64,000 nucleotides of DNA, taken from positions 298,501 to 362,500 of the forward strand of contig JACEFZ010027103.1 of the NCBI GenBank assembly GCA_014155875.1. The letters are read 5' to 3'. The notes under the pieces are model-generated. The model saw only the letters and a list, made by a program, of their open reading frames with translations. It did no database searches and had not been told where the DNA came from. Origin of the DNA: Cepaea nemoralis (Eukaryota > Mollusca > Gastropoda > Stylommatophora > Helicidae). A program made the position numbers and the translations under genes. The first letter of the stretch is position 1; every line of letters starts with the position of its first letter. Shown here in pieces: positions 22,201 to 33,289 of this stretch.

Positions 22201-22325
22201 ACAAGGGTAGTGACAAGCGACAATCTCTCCCATCGATTTGTAGATCTGCAAGCATCTTCTTCATGTTAACATGTCATACTTTATCGAAAGTCTGTTTGTA
22301 GTCAATAAAGCAAACATTTAGGTCT

Positions 22326-22868
22326 CTATTGACTACCCGAGGTGCCGCGAGTTACATTAGTATACCCGAGGTGCCGCTAGTTACATGAGATTACCCACTT
22401 CTAGGCAGACATGGCCACATAACCAAGGTGCTGCAATAAGTCATCATCAATAACTGTCTGAAAGAGCCGACCACAGAGGCAAACGTTGAGTGAAGACGCT
22501 GGCTACTGGCAGTCGGACACAGGGCCGTGACATTTGTGGCAGGTCACGTGGCATCGGTCACGTGATTTTGGCCTCCCTGAGGGCGGGATAGTCTATGGAT
22601 TGGGCAGGTACACGGCGTGTGTGTGGGGTCAGTGCAAACAACGACTAGAGCGTTTCAACAATGGAAGAAAGGTTGCCAAAACACCACAGAAGAACGGCAG
22701 CCGGAGTCGTGACCTGGTTGGGCCGGCCCTTGGAAAGGGTTAAGGAGGTAAAGGTGCCGAAACATTCGGGAATTACTTCTGTTGATCGGACAGCTCCTGA
22801 CGTGCTAGCATCGCGGCACAGCTGTTGTGACTGAAGTCTACAATCAGGGCACCAGGCTGGAGATGACG
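22326..22868. other. Non-coding stretch with a 29-bp duplication
   Basis: Two copies of TACCCGAGGTGCCGC(G/T)AGTTACAT lie at about 22337 and 22366. The rest of the stretch shows no gene. A 70-codon open frame at 22534-22743 has no recognisable motif. Confidence 0.5.
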
Positions 22869-23114
22869 AGATGCATTACACGAGATGCATGTAATGCATC
22901 GCCTTCACGAGTTCACTCGTAGAGATGAACAAGAGTTGACAGCGGGTTAGAGGTACCAGCCTACCTACCTCATACTCACGTCCAACACCTTTCCCCAGCG
23001 CTTCGTGTGTCTCTGACATGCCGTTTGCATAATTACAGTGGACGCCTAGAATTGTGCGTGTCTGCATGTCTGTCTTCATAGCTGTACATGTTAAACTCAC
23101 GTCTTTTAACTCAC

Positions 23115-23172
23115 CATAACATCTGAGTACAGCTATGAAGGCCAGAAATACACCAAGTCTGAGAGGCTGCAT
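23115..23172 (-). CDS. Signal-peptide first exon of a secreted protein gene, copy 1
   Basis: The 58-nt minus-strand coding exon reads MQPLRLGVFLAFIAVLRCYG: a basic start, a hydrophobic core and a small-residue end typical of a cleavable signal peptide. It ends in TATG followed by a GTGAGT donor (phase 1). The same exon with 17 of 19 complete residues identical, the same length and the same donor occurs at 60152-60209. Similarity runs upstream through the 5' UTR and stops at the donor, which is the pattern of a paralogous exon. Reading past the donor would add ELKDVSLTCTAM..., which copy 2 does not share. A phase-1 signal exon before Ig domains fits FREP-like secreted proteins (inference). The Ig-like exon at 10333-10730 lies downstream. 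Confidence 0.65.
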
Positions 23173-23265
23173 GGTGTCCTGTCTTCTCATAGAATGAGGC
23201 AAACATCAACGGGAGACGGCTGATAAATAGACCAACCAGCCATGGGTGTAATTATATATTCATGG
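23173..23265 (-). promoter_or_regulatory. Putative 5' UTR and core promoter of copy 1
   Basis: Minus strand. The stretch GGTCTATTTATC (about 23225-23236) upstream of the ATG matches GGTCTAATTATC upstream of the second copy, and the intervening 5' UTR is also conserved. A TATATAATTA lies further up near 23251. TATA-box assignment is inference. Confidence 0.4.
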
Positions 23266-23395
23266 CTTCTGTACATCAAAGCAGTCTCTAAAATTGTTTG
23301 ATCATGTGCAAGTGCTTCTCTAAATGCATGAGATGAAAATTGCAAACGGCGTATAAAGCTCCAAAGATCGTTTGATGTAATCTTAATGAAAACGG

Positions 23396-24080
23396 TACAA
23401 TCATCATCATCATCAAGTGCCGTGCCGGCTGGCGTAGGCGTTCATGGCTCTCCATAGATCTCGGTCTTTGGTTTTCTGGATCAACTCTGCTGCTGATATT
23501 CCTCCATGCCACCGTCTCAATCCATCCAGCATCACTTCTCTTGCTCTACCTCTGCCTCTCTTCCCCTCGATCTTTCCAGTTGTTACGATGTTCTCCAATG
23601 CCTCTCTTCTCATCACATGACCGAGGAAAGCTGTTTGTCTCTGTCTTATTGTTGTATATAATGTTCTAGTTTCATTAGCCTGTTTCAGGCAGTCGTCGTT
23701 AGTTACTCTTGCAGTCCAAGGAATTCGCAACATTCGTCTCAGGAACCACATCTCTGTTGCTTCTAATTTCTTCTTAATTTGTTCATTTACATTCCAAGAT
23801 TCACTGCCATACAGCAAAACTGGTTCTACATAGCATTACAGCACTCTCTTTCTTACATTCAGTGATAGTGACTTATTGCATAAGATACACTTCATTTTCT
23901 GAAATGCAGCTTTTGCCTGCCCTATTCTGCTCCTAATCTCTGTTGTACATCTTCCATCTGATGGTATAAATGCCCCTAGGTATCTAAAATTATCAACTTG
24001 GTTAAGGAGTTTCCCTTCTATTTCTATGTCACATTTTAGTGTCACCATTTTCTTTGATATTACCATTGTTACTGTTTTCT
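23396..24080 (-). pseudogene. E1-related non-LTR 3' end with (TGA)n tail
   Basis: Minus strand: VTMVISKKMVTLKCDIEIEG, VDNFRYLGAFIPSDGRC and RSRIGQAKAAFQKMK (to 23836), a one-frame break, then PVLLYGSESWNVNEQ, EMWFLRRMLRIPWTARV, HVMRREALENIVTTGKIEG, and the end ASRHGT-stop. It is a subfamily distinct from E1, truncated just after the RT core. The TGA stop is the first unit of a (TGA)n tail at 23396-23412. Confidence 0.82.
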
Positions 24081-24158
24081 TGATATTGCTGTATGTATTT
24101 TTGCAGTCATAAGGAAACGCGAAGTAGACGATCGCCAACATGCAAGTATTGTATAGCA

Positions 24159-24559
24159 CAGTGATTCTCAACCTTTTTTGACCCGTGCCCCCCTTCACCA
24201 TATTTTCAGAACGTCATTCCCCCCTCCCCCCCCCCCCCCTTTCATATTTCCTATCTAAATATCCCCCCACCCCTACACAGTATACGTAAAAATGGAAGGT
24301 AAATTTAATATCACATACTAAAACAAGTCTAGACATCCACATAAAACATGATTTGGGGGTCTACTTACTTTATAAAATGAATTTTAGAAAGATGAGAGGT
24401 GCATAACTGTAAAGTATGAAGGGAAAAACAATATCAAGTAATCGGTTCTTGTATTAACGCCATCTTGAAATGGTCTTCATCCCCCCCCCCCCCCGGAATC
24501 CCTAAAATTCCCCCCTGGGTAGGGGGGGGGGGGAATTCTCCACCGGTTGAGAACCACTG
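24159..24559. mobile_element. hAT-type MITE, 401 bp
   Basis: Terminal inverted repeats CAGTGATTCTCAACC and GGTTGAGAACCACTG (one mismatch), the well-known CAGTGGTTCTCAACC ends of hAT elements. It is flanked by a perfect 8-bp duplication GTATAGCA (24151-24158, 24560-24567). The inside is non-coding, with C and G homopolymers next to each end. Confidence 0.92.
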
Positions 24560-24805
24560 GTATAGCAGCATAGTGACAGCTGTCAAGTGTTTACAGAAGC
24601 TGTGACTTGAGTCATAGCAACGATAACCAAGCGAAACTCCTACAAAACATGAACTGTTAACTGACTTATTATACATTTGAATACATATATGATCAACGTT
24701 TGCCTTGTCTATGATGTATAAATGAGTTCGTGTGGGATGGTATCACTCAGGATACCAGCTGACCACGCTATCATTATCTTGACCAGACTGCTTCATGTTT
24801 ACTAC

Positions 24806-25316
24806 GTGCAGAGTAAACAGGTGGAGGAGACTATTCCTCGTGCAAAATTAGCAGGTTTCGGAGTCTATTCCACGTAGAGTAAGCAGGTGGCGGAGACTAT
24901 TCCACGTGCAGAGTAAATACGTCGGGGAGAATATTCCACGTGCAAAGTAAACATGTGTAGGAGACTATATCGCGTGCAGAGCAAACAGATGGAGGATACT
25001 ATACAGCGTGCAGAGCAAACAGATGGAGGATACTATACAGCGTGCAGAGTAAACAGATGGAGGAGACTTTTCCATGTGCAAAGTAAACATGTGGAGAGTT
25101 AATATGTGGAGGAAATTATTACACGTACAGAGTAAACAGATGGAGGACACTATTTCACATGCAGTATAAACAGGCGGAAGAGACTATTCCATATGCAGAG
25201 TAAATATGTGGAGGAAATTATTACACGTATAGAGTAAACAGGTTTAGGACACGATCCACATGCAGAGTAAACAGGTGGAGGAGATTATACCTCGTGCAGA
25301 GTAAACATGTTGTGGA
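24806..25316 (+). repeat. 34-bp minisatellite
   Basis: Tandem units close to CGTGCAGAGTAAACAG followed by GTGGAGGAGACTATTCCA. Two perfect-period units start at 24973 and 25007. Several unit junctions create CACGTG. About 14 diverged units. Confidence 0.85.
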
Positions 25317-25444
25317 GAAGTAAATACCTGGATGGCTTGGCAGCGTGGCATGGCCGAGACAGGAACACTGAGCTGATCCACGACTCTGCTGCTCGAGTGA
25401 GATGGCAAAACATGACCGCCAACGCTTATGGGCATGGCACATGA
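25317..25444 (+). mobile_element. E1 3' end, 128-bp fragment
   Basis: KYLDGLAAWHGRDRNTELIH then DSAARVRWQNMTANAYGHGT-stop, the E1 terminus in plus orientation. It is truncated exactly at the minisatellite edge. The TGA stop is followed by TGGGTGCATGGG rather than a clean tail. Confidence 0.75.
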
Positions 25445-25523
25445 TGGGTGCATGGGTAAAGAAGTAAGGGTTCACGAAACTCAGATTATTGGAAAGACAT
25501 TTTGTTTCCATCCCTTGTGAACG

Positions 25524-25809
25524 AGAATGCACCAAGGGGTTCTGGGGTGGGAGATTTGGGAGTTTTGGCGTAGATTGTCAACAAGAAGAATTTGGCGTTG
25601 TTGACAAAAAGCAGTTTTGGTTAAGTCTCCATTATGGACAGAAGTATCGTTTGGATATAGAGACATAGTGGTTAATATTAGGAAGAGGAACTCTAATTCA
25701 CACCGTATGCGACAAGAATGCACCAAGGGGTTCTGGGGTGGGAGATTTGGGAGTTTTGGCGTAGATTGTCAACATGAAGAATTTGGCGTTGTTGACAAAA
25801 AACAGTTTT
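25524..25809 (+). repeat. 191-bp direct repeat, first copy and part of second
   Basis: GAATGCACCAAGGGGTTCTG at 25525 recurs at 25716. The remainder of the second copy lies beyond the E4 element at 28450-28558. The tandem pair was therefore present before E4 inserted. Confidence 0.8.
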
Positions 25810-25867
25810 TTACTGCTCGTAGAAAAACTAAGAAGTATAAACGGACTTCTACGAAGACATACATGAT

Positions 25868-26308
25868 GTGCTAAATAAAATAGATAAGCAGGACAACATC
25901 ATAGTTATGGGAGACTTCAATGCAAGACTAGGACATAACAGAGTGGGCATAGAAAAACACCTGGGAGCATTTGGAGATCAGCAAAATGAAAGGAATGATA
26001 ACGGAAGTAGACTGATAGAGCTTTGCAGCCAACACGACCTCTATATAACAAACACATTCTATAAACATAAAGATTCGCAAGTATACACCTGGTATAAATG
26101 GAACAAGCTAGATACTAAAAGCCAAATTGATTTTATATTAACAAGAAATAACAGAAAGAGAAATATATTAGATGCAAGAGCAGTGCCCAATTTCAGTATA
26201 AACACAGATCATAAAGCAGTCGTTGCCACAATAAGAACCATTAGAAGAAGAAAACAAAGAGCAGGAAAATACATGCCATACGAATCAGTAAACTTAAAAA
26301 AACCTTAA
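25868..26308 (+). pseudogene. E4 endonuclease domain, C-terminal half
   Basis: In frame, DKQDNIIVMGDFNARLG carries the GDFN catalytic motif, followed by NTFYKHKDSQVYTWY, SQIDFILTRNNRKR and the terminal catalytic block NTDHKAVVATI. The N-terminal half (the WNVR/ET segments) is missing through 5' truncation. The frame ends at 26308, and a linker with further shifts joins it to the RT frame. Confidence 0.8.
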
Positions 26309-26699
26309 AGACGAGGCAGTAAGGGAAAATTATGAGAAAGAACTAACTGAACTCTTTGTAAAATTACCTACGGAAAGAAAACCAGTGGAAGAAGAATGGG
26401 AGATGTTCAAATCAAGCATTTTAAATACTGCAAAAATAACATGCGGAACCACGAAAAAACGCACAACACGGATAAAGAAAATAACAAGTTGGTGGAACGC
26501 AGAAGTAAAGAAAGCGGTAAAAGAAAAAAAAAGGAAAAATATAAAAAGTGGTTGAAGAGCAAACAGGAATATGATTACAGAGAATACAGAATAGCGAGAA
26601 GACATGTGAGTAGAATAGTAAAGAGGGAAAAACAGAAAGACTGGGAAGAGTATGGAGAAACCCTAAATAAAAACTACAAGGAGGCAACCAGAAACTTTA

Positions 26700-28431
26700 C
26701 AAAAAGATAAGTGCAATGCGAACCAGAGGACAACCCTTTGACCCAACTGAAATAATTAACAGCTAAAATGGAGAACGAATAAGTGAACAAAAACAGATCC
26801 TAATAAGATGGAAGCAGTATTTCGAACAACTTCTCAACATCCCATCAGATGTCACAGGAATTCAAGAGACCTACACAGATGTCACCGAGGAACTAGAACC
26901 AGACATACTAAAAGAAGAAATTATAGAAGCCATGAGATTAGCCCCATTGAACAAATCACCAGGACAGGATGAAATACCAAATGAACTAATTAAAGCAGCA
27001 AGGGAAGTAGGAACAGCTTGGCTACATAGACTATTCAACCATGTTTGGGTAGAACAACAGACACCACGAGAATGGGGAAACGCCATAATTATCCCAATTT
27101 GGAAAAACAAAGGCAGCAAAAGAGATTGCACACAATACAGAGGCATTTCACTGTTGAGTCATACTGGGAAAATATTTTGCAAAATTCTTGAAAAAAGATT
27201 ACAAACTACTTTAGAACCCCAGCTAAGCGAAACGCAGCTTGGATTTAGGAAAAACAAAGGATGCACAGACGCCATTTTTGCTCTTAGACAACTTATAGAA
27301 AAATCAATTGAATTCAATGAAACACTCTACTTAGCCTTTGTTGACCAAGAAAAGGCATTTGATAGGGTAGATAGAAACAAGCTGTGGGAAATCCTTAAAC
27401 AATATGGAGTGAGTACACATCTAACAAACCTATGTAGAAGTTTATACAACAACAGTGAATGCATAGTGAGAGCAACTGGAGGACACTCAGAACCTTTCAC
27501 CATAAGATCTGGAGTACGACAAGGTTGTGTCCTGTCCCCTCTCTTGTTCATAAAATATATAGACAATATATGTAAAGAAACAAGCCAAGCAGAGACAGCA
27601 AGAATACCGCATGACGAGAACACAGACGAAGAACCATCTGCAAATCTAACCATTAGAGAACTCCTGTTTGCGGACGACCAAGCACTAATAGCAAAATCAG
27701 AAGCTGAATTACAAGACCACATGAATAGTCTAAACGAAATGTGTAGGGAACATAACATGAAAATTAGCACAAGCAAAACAGAGGTAATGACTATAACTAA
27801 AGAAGAACAAACAGCAACAATTCACCTAAACGAACATCTCTTGAAACAAGTAAAGAGCTTCAAGTACCTAGGAAGTATAATAACATCAAATGGCAGATCA
27901 GAAGACGAGATCGAAAATAGGTGCAATAAGGCAAATCAACTCATTGGACAAATGGCACCAATACTAAAGAACAAACATGTACCAGTAACTACTACGAAAG
28001 CACTTTACAACACAATCTTCCTACCAACTCTGTGCTACCAATGCCAAACCTGGACAATGACAGAAAAAGAGAAAAGAAAAATCACAACAACAGAAATGAG
28101 GTTCCTGAGAAGAATACTCAACGTATCAAGAAGAGATAAGATCAGAAATGAAGAAATCAGGACTAAAGTGGGGGTTAAAGCTGCTCTAGATTTTATTAGA
28201 AAGCAGCAAGTCAAATGGTTTGGCCATGCAAGTAGGCTACCAGTCAACAGCATGCCACAACAAGCAATGATGTACAGACCAGATGGAAACAGAGGAAGAG
28301 GCCGACCACGTAAACGTTGGACGGAGGGAATAACAGAATCCATGGGAATGTCGATATACGAAGCCCATAACCGGGCACTCTCACGAAGTTTATACTTCAC
28401 CTCGACACCGCAAGGTACAAGAGGAACATGA
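26700..28431 (+). CDS. E4 reverse transcriptase
   Basis: The frame is open from about 26770 and has its first internal Met at 26932. It contains SPGQDEIPNELIK, QYRGISLLSHTGKIF, LGFRKNKGCTDAIF, AFVDQEKAFDRVDR (motif A), GVRQGCVLSPLLF (motif B), LLFADDQALIAK (motif C), FKYLGSIITSNGRSEDEI, then the C-terminal MRFLRRILNVSRRDK, WFGHASRL and GRGRPRKRWTEG. The end GTRGT-stop overlaps the tail. All catalytic Asp residues are present, so the RT domain looks intact. The element cannot be autonomous because its endonuclease is incomplete. It belongs to the RTE/Nimb-like group of non-LTR elements. Confidence 0.88.
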
Positions 28432-28449
28432 TGAGATGAGATGAGATGA

Positions 28450-28558
28450 GACAAAAAGCAGTTTTGGTTAAGTCTCCATCATGGACAGAAGTATCGTTTG
28501 GATATAGAGACATAGTGGTTAACATTAGGAAGAGGAACTCTAATTCACACCGTATAAT
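28450..28558 (+). repeat. 191-bp direct repeat, remainder of second copy
   Basis: Matches 25605-25712 (CAGTTTTGGTTAAGTCTCC, GAACTCTAATTCACACCGTA) with two or three differences. Confidence 0.85.
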
Positions 28559-28688
28559 GTCCATTTGAAGAGGTTGAATAATGCGCAATTGTTGTATTTT
28601 ATATTATGCCATTGGCTCTCCGTGATCTCGCCGGTTTCAAGCATGAAATAAATATTCTCTGGTAGGATATTCTTTATTCGATATTCTT

Positions 28689-28832
28689 TGGTCACATACA
28701 ACATTAGAACACGTGATCGCTGGTCACATACAACATTAGAGCATTGATCCCTAGTCACATTCAACATTAGAACACTTGATCCCTGATCACATACATCATT
28801 AGAACACGTAATACCTGGTCACATACAACATA
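28689..28832 (+). repeat. 31-32-bp minisatellite
   Basis: Four to five units of TGGTCACATACAACATTAGA plus ACACGTGATCGC. Some units keep CACGTG, as in the 34-bp array at 24.8-25.3 kb. Confidence 0.8.
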
Positions 28833-28839
28833 GGTGATT

Positions 28840-29334
28840 AGACCATGTGTCTATAATCTCAGGGCTAGAAGGCCAGTCATTGCGCCGCCACGCCTTGTTT
28901 GAGGCGTACTTTCTTAGTGAGCTGTATAATTAAAGTGTAGCCTGGGAGGGGAAAACCTAGATTAGATGTAGATAGAATTATTAATTTTAGACAGTCACCT
29001 TTTATTATTTATGGTAACCAACTGGGTATAGTAGGGAAAATTTAAGCACACGCTAGGGCGTCTTGGGTGCGGGTTAGTTGGGATTGATTTCCTTGTTTAA
29101 GGTATTCACTCACAGCAAGAGACTAAAAGAGATTAGATTAACCTTAATTCTCCCCTGGCAGGTAAGTCCTTTGGAAACACACATGGCAGCCAACCCTTTG
29201 GAACATAGGGCATTTCCTTGAGGCATAATTCACTTTCGAGTGAAACAAATGAATGGGGTATTGTTTCCTTATATCATTGGCACCTTGCCGTCTTGACAGA
29301 CGATAGTTTGTGCTTTAAAAAGGCATAATAACTT
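28840..29334 (-). other. Probable 3' UTR of the E5 element
   Basis: There is no coding signal. The stretch follows the E5 stop on the minus strand and includes GGCGGCGCAATGACTGG near 28900. The true 3' end of E5 is not certain and no clear tail was seen. Confidence 0.35.
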
Positions 29335-31400
29335 TTAACTATGGCGGTAGCGAGTGTGACTGATAAGGCCAATTTGCGCTGTAAATGTCCGTTCACAGTG
29401 GGTGCATGTGAACACGTGGTCATTTCCACCATCATCCACCATCTTACGTCTCAAACGCTTGGTGTGTGACTTTTCTGCAATAATTTTCTCCTTTGACTTT
29501 ATTCCATTTCTGATATTTGCCCTCCATGCAACACGTTCAGCGGCGACTTGCTCCCAATGTGCATTATCAATGCCTGTATCAATCATGTCCCGCTTACACA
29601 CATCTTTGTATCGTAGTAGAGGCCGACCCTGAGATCTCTTACCCATCTGTAATTCACCAAAAAAGATATCCTTTGGTATTCTACCATCATCCATCCTCCT
29701 AAGATGTCCTATCCATCTAAGTCTACGAAGACTGAGCATGGAATAAACTGTCACACAACCTGATCTTTCCAATACTTCAGTATTTGTGATTTTGTCTTGC
29801 CACTTAATACCAAGAATTCTTCGCAGACACCGCATATGAAAGCTGTTTAAGTTGTTCTCTTGGCGTGAGTAAGTTGTCCAGGTGTCACTGCCATAGAGAA
29901 GAGTACTAAGGACACAGGCTTGATAGACAAGGACTTTTGTTTTGGCAGTAAGCTTCCTGTTCTCCCAGACGCTTTTTCTTAACCTGTTCATTGATGTTGC
30001 TGCCTTACCAATCCGGATGTTGATTTCTTGATCTAGGGATAATTTGCTATTTACCACTGATCCTAGATATGTAAAATGGTCTACTATCTCTAGTTCGGCG
30101 TCGTCAATAAAGATTGATGGTACCCCATGTGCACCTTGTGACATAATCTGTGTCTTCTTTTTGCTAATTGTTAAACCAAATTCAGAACAAGCATTGGAGA
30201 ATGCAGATAGTAGACATTGCAATTCTTCCTCAGAGTGGGTCGTAACTGCAGCATCATCTGCAAAAAGCAACTCTCTGATCAGTACCCTCCTAATTTTGGT
30301 CTTAGCCTTCAATCTCTGAGCATTGTAGAGGCCGCCATCTGAGCGTGAGTGAATGTATATACCACCATCCTGATCATGAAATGCATATTTCAGTAGAAGT
30401 GAAAAGTATATTCCAAAGAGGGTGGGAGCTAGTACACAACCTTGCTTAACTCCACTCTTGATTTCAAATTCTTCAGAAGTTGCACCATCAAACTTGATTA
30501 TACCCTTCATGCCTGTGTGGAACGATTCCACAATGGACAGAAGAGTTGGTGGGCAGCCAATCTTCTTTAGTGCCTTGAACAGACCCTCACGACTGACCAA
30601 ATCAAATGCCTTTGTGAGGTCGATGAAGGCAATAAACAGTGGTTGATTCTGTTCACGGCATTTTTCTTGCATTTGCCGCAATGAGAATATCATATCAGTG
30701 GTAGACCGGTTCTGTCGAAAGCCACACTGTGATTCGGGGTAGACTTGATCTCCTAGGACTTGAAGTCTGCGCAGAACAATTCTGGCAAATACTTTTCCAA
30801 CATTACACAGAAGTGAGATACCCCTATAGTTGTTGCAGTCGCTCCGATCGCCCTTGTTCTTGTACAGTGTTATGATGCTTGAATCTTTGAAATCCTGTGG
30901 GACTTGTCCTTCACGCCAGCATAGCTCTATTAGCTGGTGGATCTGTATAGTGAGTGTGTCTTGCCCACTTCTGATAACCTCTATTGGAATCCCATCCTTA
31001 CCTGGAGCCTTGCCAGATGCAAGTTCATTTATAGCACACTTAACTTCTGTTATGGTGGGAAGTGTGTCCAGGTGGTCAAGAGTTGGTAGAGCCTCTATGG
31101 CGTTGAGGGCATCATCCGCTAGTTTGGTCTCACTTGAGTAAAGCTCCAAATAGTGCTCTACCCATCTGTCCATCTGCTGTTTCTTATCAGTGATGATTTC
31201 TCCAGTCAAGGTTTTCAATGGTGCACTTCTTTTGATCACTGGACCGCAGGCTTTCTTTATTCCTTCATACATGCTTCTTAGGTCTCCCTTATCACTTGCG
31301 ATTTGAATAGACTCACATAACTTGATCCAATAATCATTTGCACACTGCCTGGCAGCCTTTTGCACATCCTTCCTAGCTTGCCTAAGCTCACTCAGAGTGT
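29335..31400 (-). CDS. E5 reverse transcriptase with C-terminal C2H2 finger
   Basis: A 676-codon open frame begins with a linker (MQKAARQCANDYWIKL), then GKAPGKDGIPIEVIR, NNYRGISLLCNVGKVF, CGFRQNRSTTDMIF, AFIDLTKAFDLV (motif A), SGVKQGCVLAPTLF (motif B), LLFADDAAVTTHS (motif C), FTYLGSVVNSKLSLDQEI, TLLYGSDTWT and RLRWIGHLRRMDDGRIPKD. The last 25 residues form a single zinc finger, CTHCERTF...HTRYRH, spaced C-x2-C-x12-H-x4-H, as in other full-length elements of this group. All RT catalytic residues are present. The frame joins the upstream endonuclease frame through one frameshift near 31395. This is the most complete coding unit in the window. Confidence 0.9.
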
Positions 31401-32520
31401 TACGCGTTGGTCTTTCCTTGTTTTCTTCTTCTTATCAATCAAGGGCTGCAGAGTCTCGCTGTTGGCCGCAAACCAGTCCTGCCTCTTATGATCCACAGTG
31501 CCGTAAACCCCTACGGCAGTTTTATAAAGAGTTTCCTTAATTTGACCCCACTTTTCATTTACTGTACAATTTTCTGGTGTATCAGTGAAAGCGTCTTCAA
31601 GTTGCTGTTGAAACTGAAAGCACTTTTCAGGATCATGAGTGTTAATAATATTAATCCCGAGGCTAGATTTGTGTTTAGCTGTGTAGATTCTCCTTGGTCT
31701 CAGTCTAACCCTTGCAACAACCAAAGAATGATCCGTATCACAGTCAGCACTGTGGTAACTACGAGTCAATGATATATGGTTCAGATGTTGTCTCCGTGTG
31801 ATGATGAAGTCCAGCTGGTGCCAATGGCCGGATCTTGGATGTTTCCATGTGACCTTATGCATCTCTTTTGTTTTAAAAAAGGTGTTTGTAATACATAGGT
31901 CATTACTGGTGCAATGCTCCAGCAGCCGTTGCCCATTTTCATTCATGCGACCGATGTTGTATTTTTCAAGGCACACTGGCCATGAACTCGAGTCCTTGCC
32001 CACACGAGCATTGAAATCACCGAGCATATAAATGTAGTCAGATTTTGGAACTGCCTTGATCACGGAGTCTAACTCCTCATAGAACGAATCCTTCACATCA
32101 TCATAGGAATCAAGTGTCGGTGCATATGCAGTAATAATGGTGGCAAACCCACAAGAGGTTACCAAGCGCAGGGATATTAGTCTTTCATTTCCTCCTGCTG
32201 GAATTTCAATCATTCCCAGTAGCGAATTCTTCACTGCAAAGCCCACACCGTGTTGCCTTTTTTCTGCCTGCCCTCTACCCTTCCAGAAAAAGGTGTAGTT
32301 GTTTTCCCTGAGTGACCCTTCCTCAGCGAGGCGAGTCTCCTGCAGGCCAGCAATATCAATGTTTAGACGATTGAGTTCGGCATCAATCATAGCCGTTTTT
32401 CTCACATCGTCAATATTGGTCAATTCAGTGGAAAATCCTGGACACATGATTCTCACGTTCCAGGTTGCAAGCCGTAGCTTGAGGTTTCTATTTTTATTTT
32501 TGTTTGTACCTGGTGCATTG
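31392..32520 (-). pseudogene. E5 endonuclease
   Basis: From about 32490 the frame reads LKLRLATWNVRIMCPG (WNVR start block), IAGLQETRLAEEG, RQHGVGFAVKNSLLG, AYAPTLDSYDDVKDSFY, YMLGDFNARVGKD, NTFFKTKEMHKVTW, QLDFIITRRQHL and CDTDHSLVVARV. All blocks of an apurinic-type endonuclease are intact. It ends at 31392 with RVTL-stop, but the adjacent frame continues SELRQARKDVQKAARQC into the RT, so a single shift separates the two. A stop precedes IAGCKT near 32530 and no Met lies before the WNVR block, so the initiator is lost or non-canonical. Confidence 0.85.
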
Positions 32521-33250
32521 GTTTTACAGCCTGCGATTCAGATTTTGTCCTAGCCTCAAGCACCCATTGAAGCAGGCAGGCTGTGGCGGATCAGCACCCA
32601 ATTGGCTGGGGGCTGCCCAGCTTGAGGCGGGCGGTAGCTGATCAGTGACACCTATAGGTGTCTCCCACCGTCAGAGGCAACGCGTGGCGCCCCATGTCTA
32701 CGCCAACTGACAAGGACTTATAACCCGTAACAGTTGCCTCTCGCTTTGATTCAGAGACCAGTTAAGACCAGGGATGGAGTTATTGCCTCTCCATAGCACA
32801 AAGCCTGGGCTAAAATATAGAGATCATGTGTTGCCCATGCAGCATGATCCCTCTCTCGGCCTGCCTAGTTCACTTCAGAGGAAAGGTAACACCCCTACAT
32901 CTGGAACAAGACAAGCTGCAGAAGCTGCCGGATCAGCAAAGCAATGCTCTAACTGTCTGCCTGTCGGAGCTTCGATCCTAGACCAGTCGCCAACCAAGGC
33001 TTAGGGCCTGGTCTGCCCTGCCATGACATTTTATCTTTAGCTTGCATTTCCTCGCACCAGGGTAAGGCTTGTACCCTCCCAATTGCGCTCTTCCGCCCGA
33101 AGCCGTTGGCACAATGTGGGGTGTCGGGTTTGGTAAGCGCCGCCCAACGTTCAGCGCTAACAGAAACCAGGTAGTACCGTCTACTGTTATACGGTAGCTC
33201 AGTCATATCTGACTAAGACCTGACACTATTTCCTTATATAGCCTGTTTAA
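32521..33250 (-). other. Probable 5' UTR of E5
   Basis: Non-coding, GC-richer than its surroundings, lying directly upstream of the E5 endonuclease on the minus strand. Its outer limit near 33250 is where a plus-strand E5-like RT fragment starts. No target duplication was confirmed. Confidence 0.4.
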
Positions 33251-33289
33251 AAACAAATTGCTATGAAGGTTCCGAAGTAGACCACGATA

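Larger units (their letters stand above)
21871..22205. mobile_element. Insertion in E1 RT containing rRNA-like pieces
   Basis: About 335 bp of sequence foreign to E1. It holds a GGTTGCGCAACTCC-type segment, an ATTCATTC simple stretch near 21912, and two minus-strand stretches resembling conserved large- and small-subunit rRNA (separate entries). No ORF with recognisable function. Confidence 0.5.
21529..22325 (-). pseudogene. E1-type RT fragment, interrupted
   Basis: Minus strand: NRDLNVCFIDYKQTFDKV and KKMLADLQIDGRE (22325-22206), then after an insertion QAAKMIDNEVNQYQ, YADDILLIADNKQDLQHL and AHSEL (21870-21560). RT motif A is altered (KQTFD) and stops are present. The fragment abuts the 5' leader of the endonuclease-bearing E1-type copy at 21528. 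Confidence 0.7.
25810..28449 (+). mobile_element. E4 non-LTR element, 5'-truncated, with 16-bp target duplication
   Basis: Flanked by GACAAAAAACAGTTTT (25794-25809) and GACAAAAAGCAGTTTT (28450-28465). It begins within the endonuclease domain, contains a long intact RT frame and ends with a (TGAGA)n tail whose first TGA is the stop codon. It split the 191-bp tandem repeat. Confidence 0.88.

Noticed and set aside
22876..23114. Continuation of the signal-peptide exon as one open frame to 22876
   Set aside because: The second copy of the exon diverges exactly at the GTGAG donor, so the sequence beyond is more likely intron, although the frame stays open by chance.
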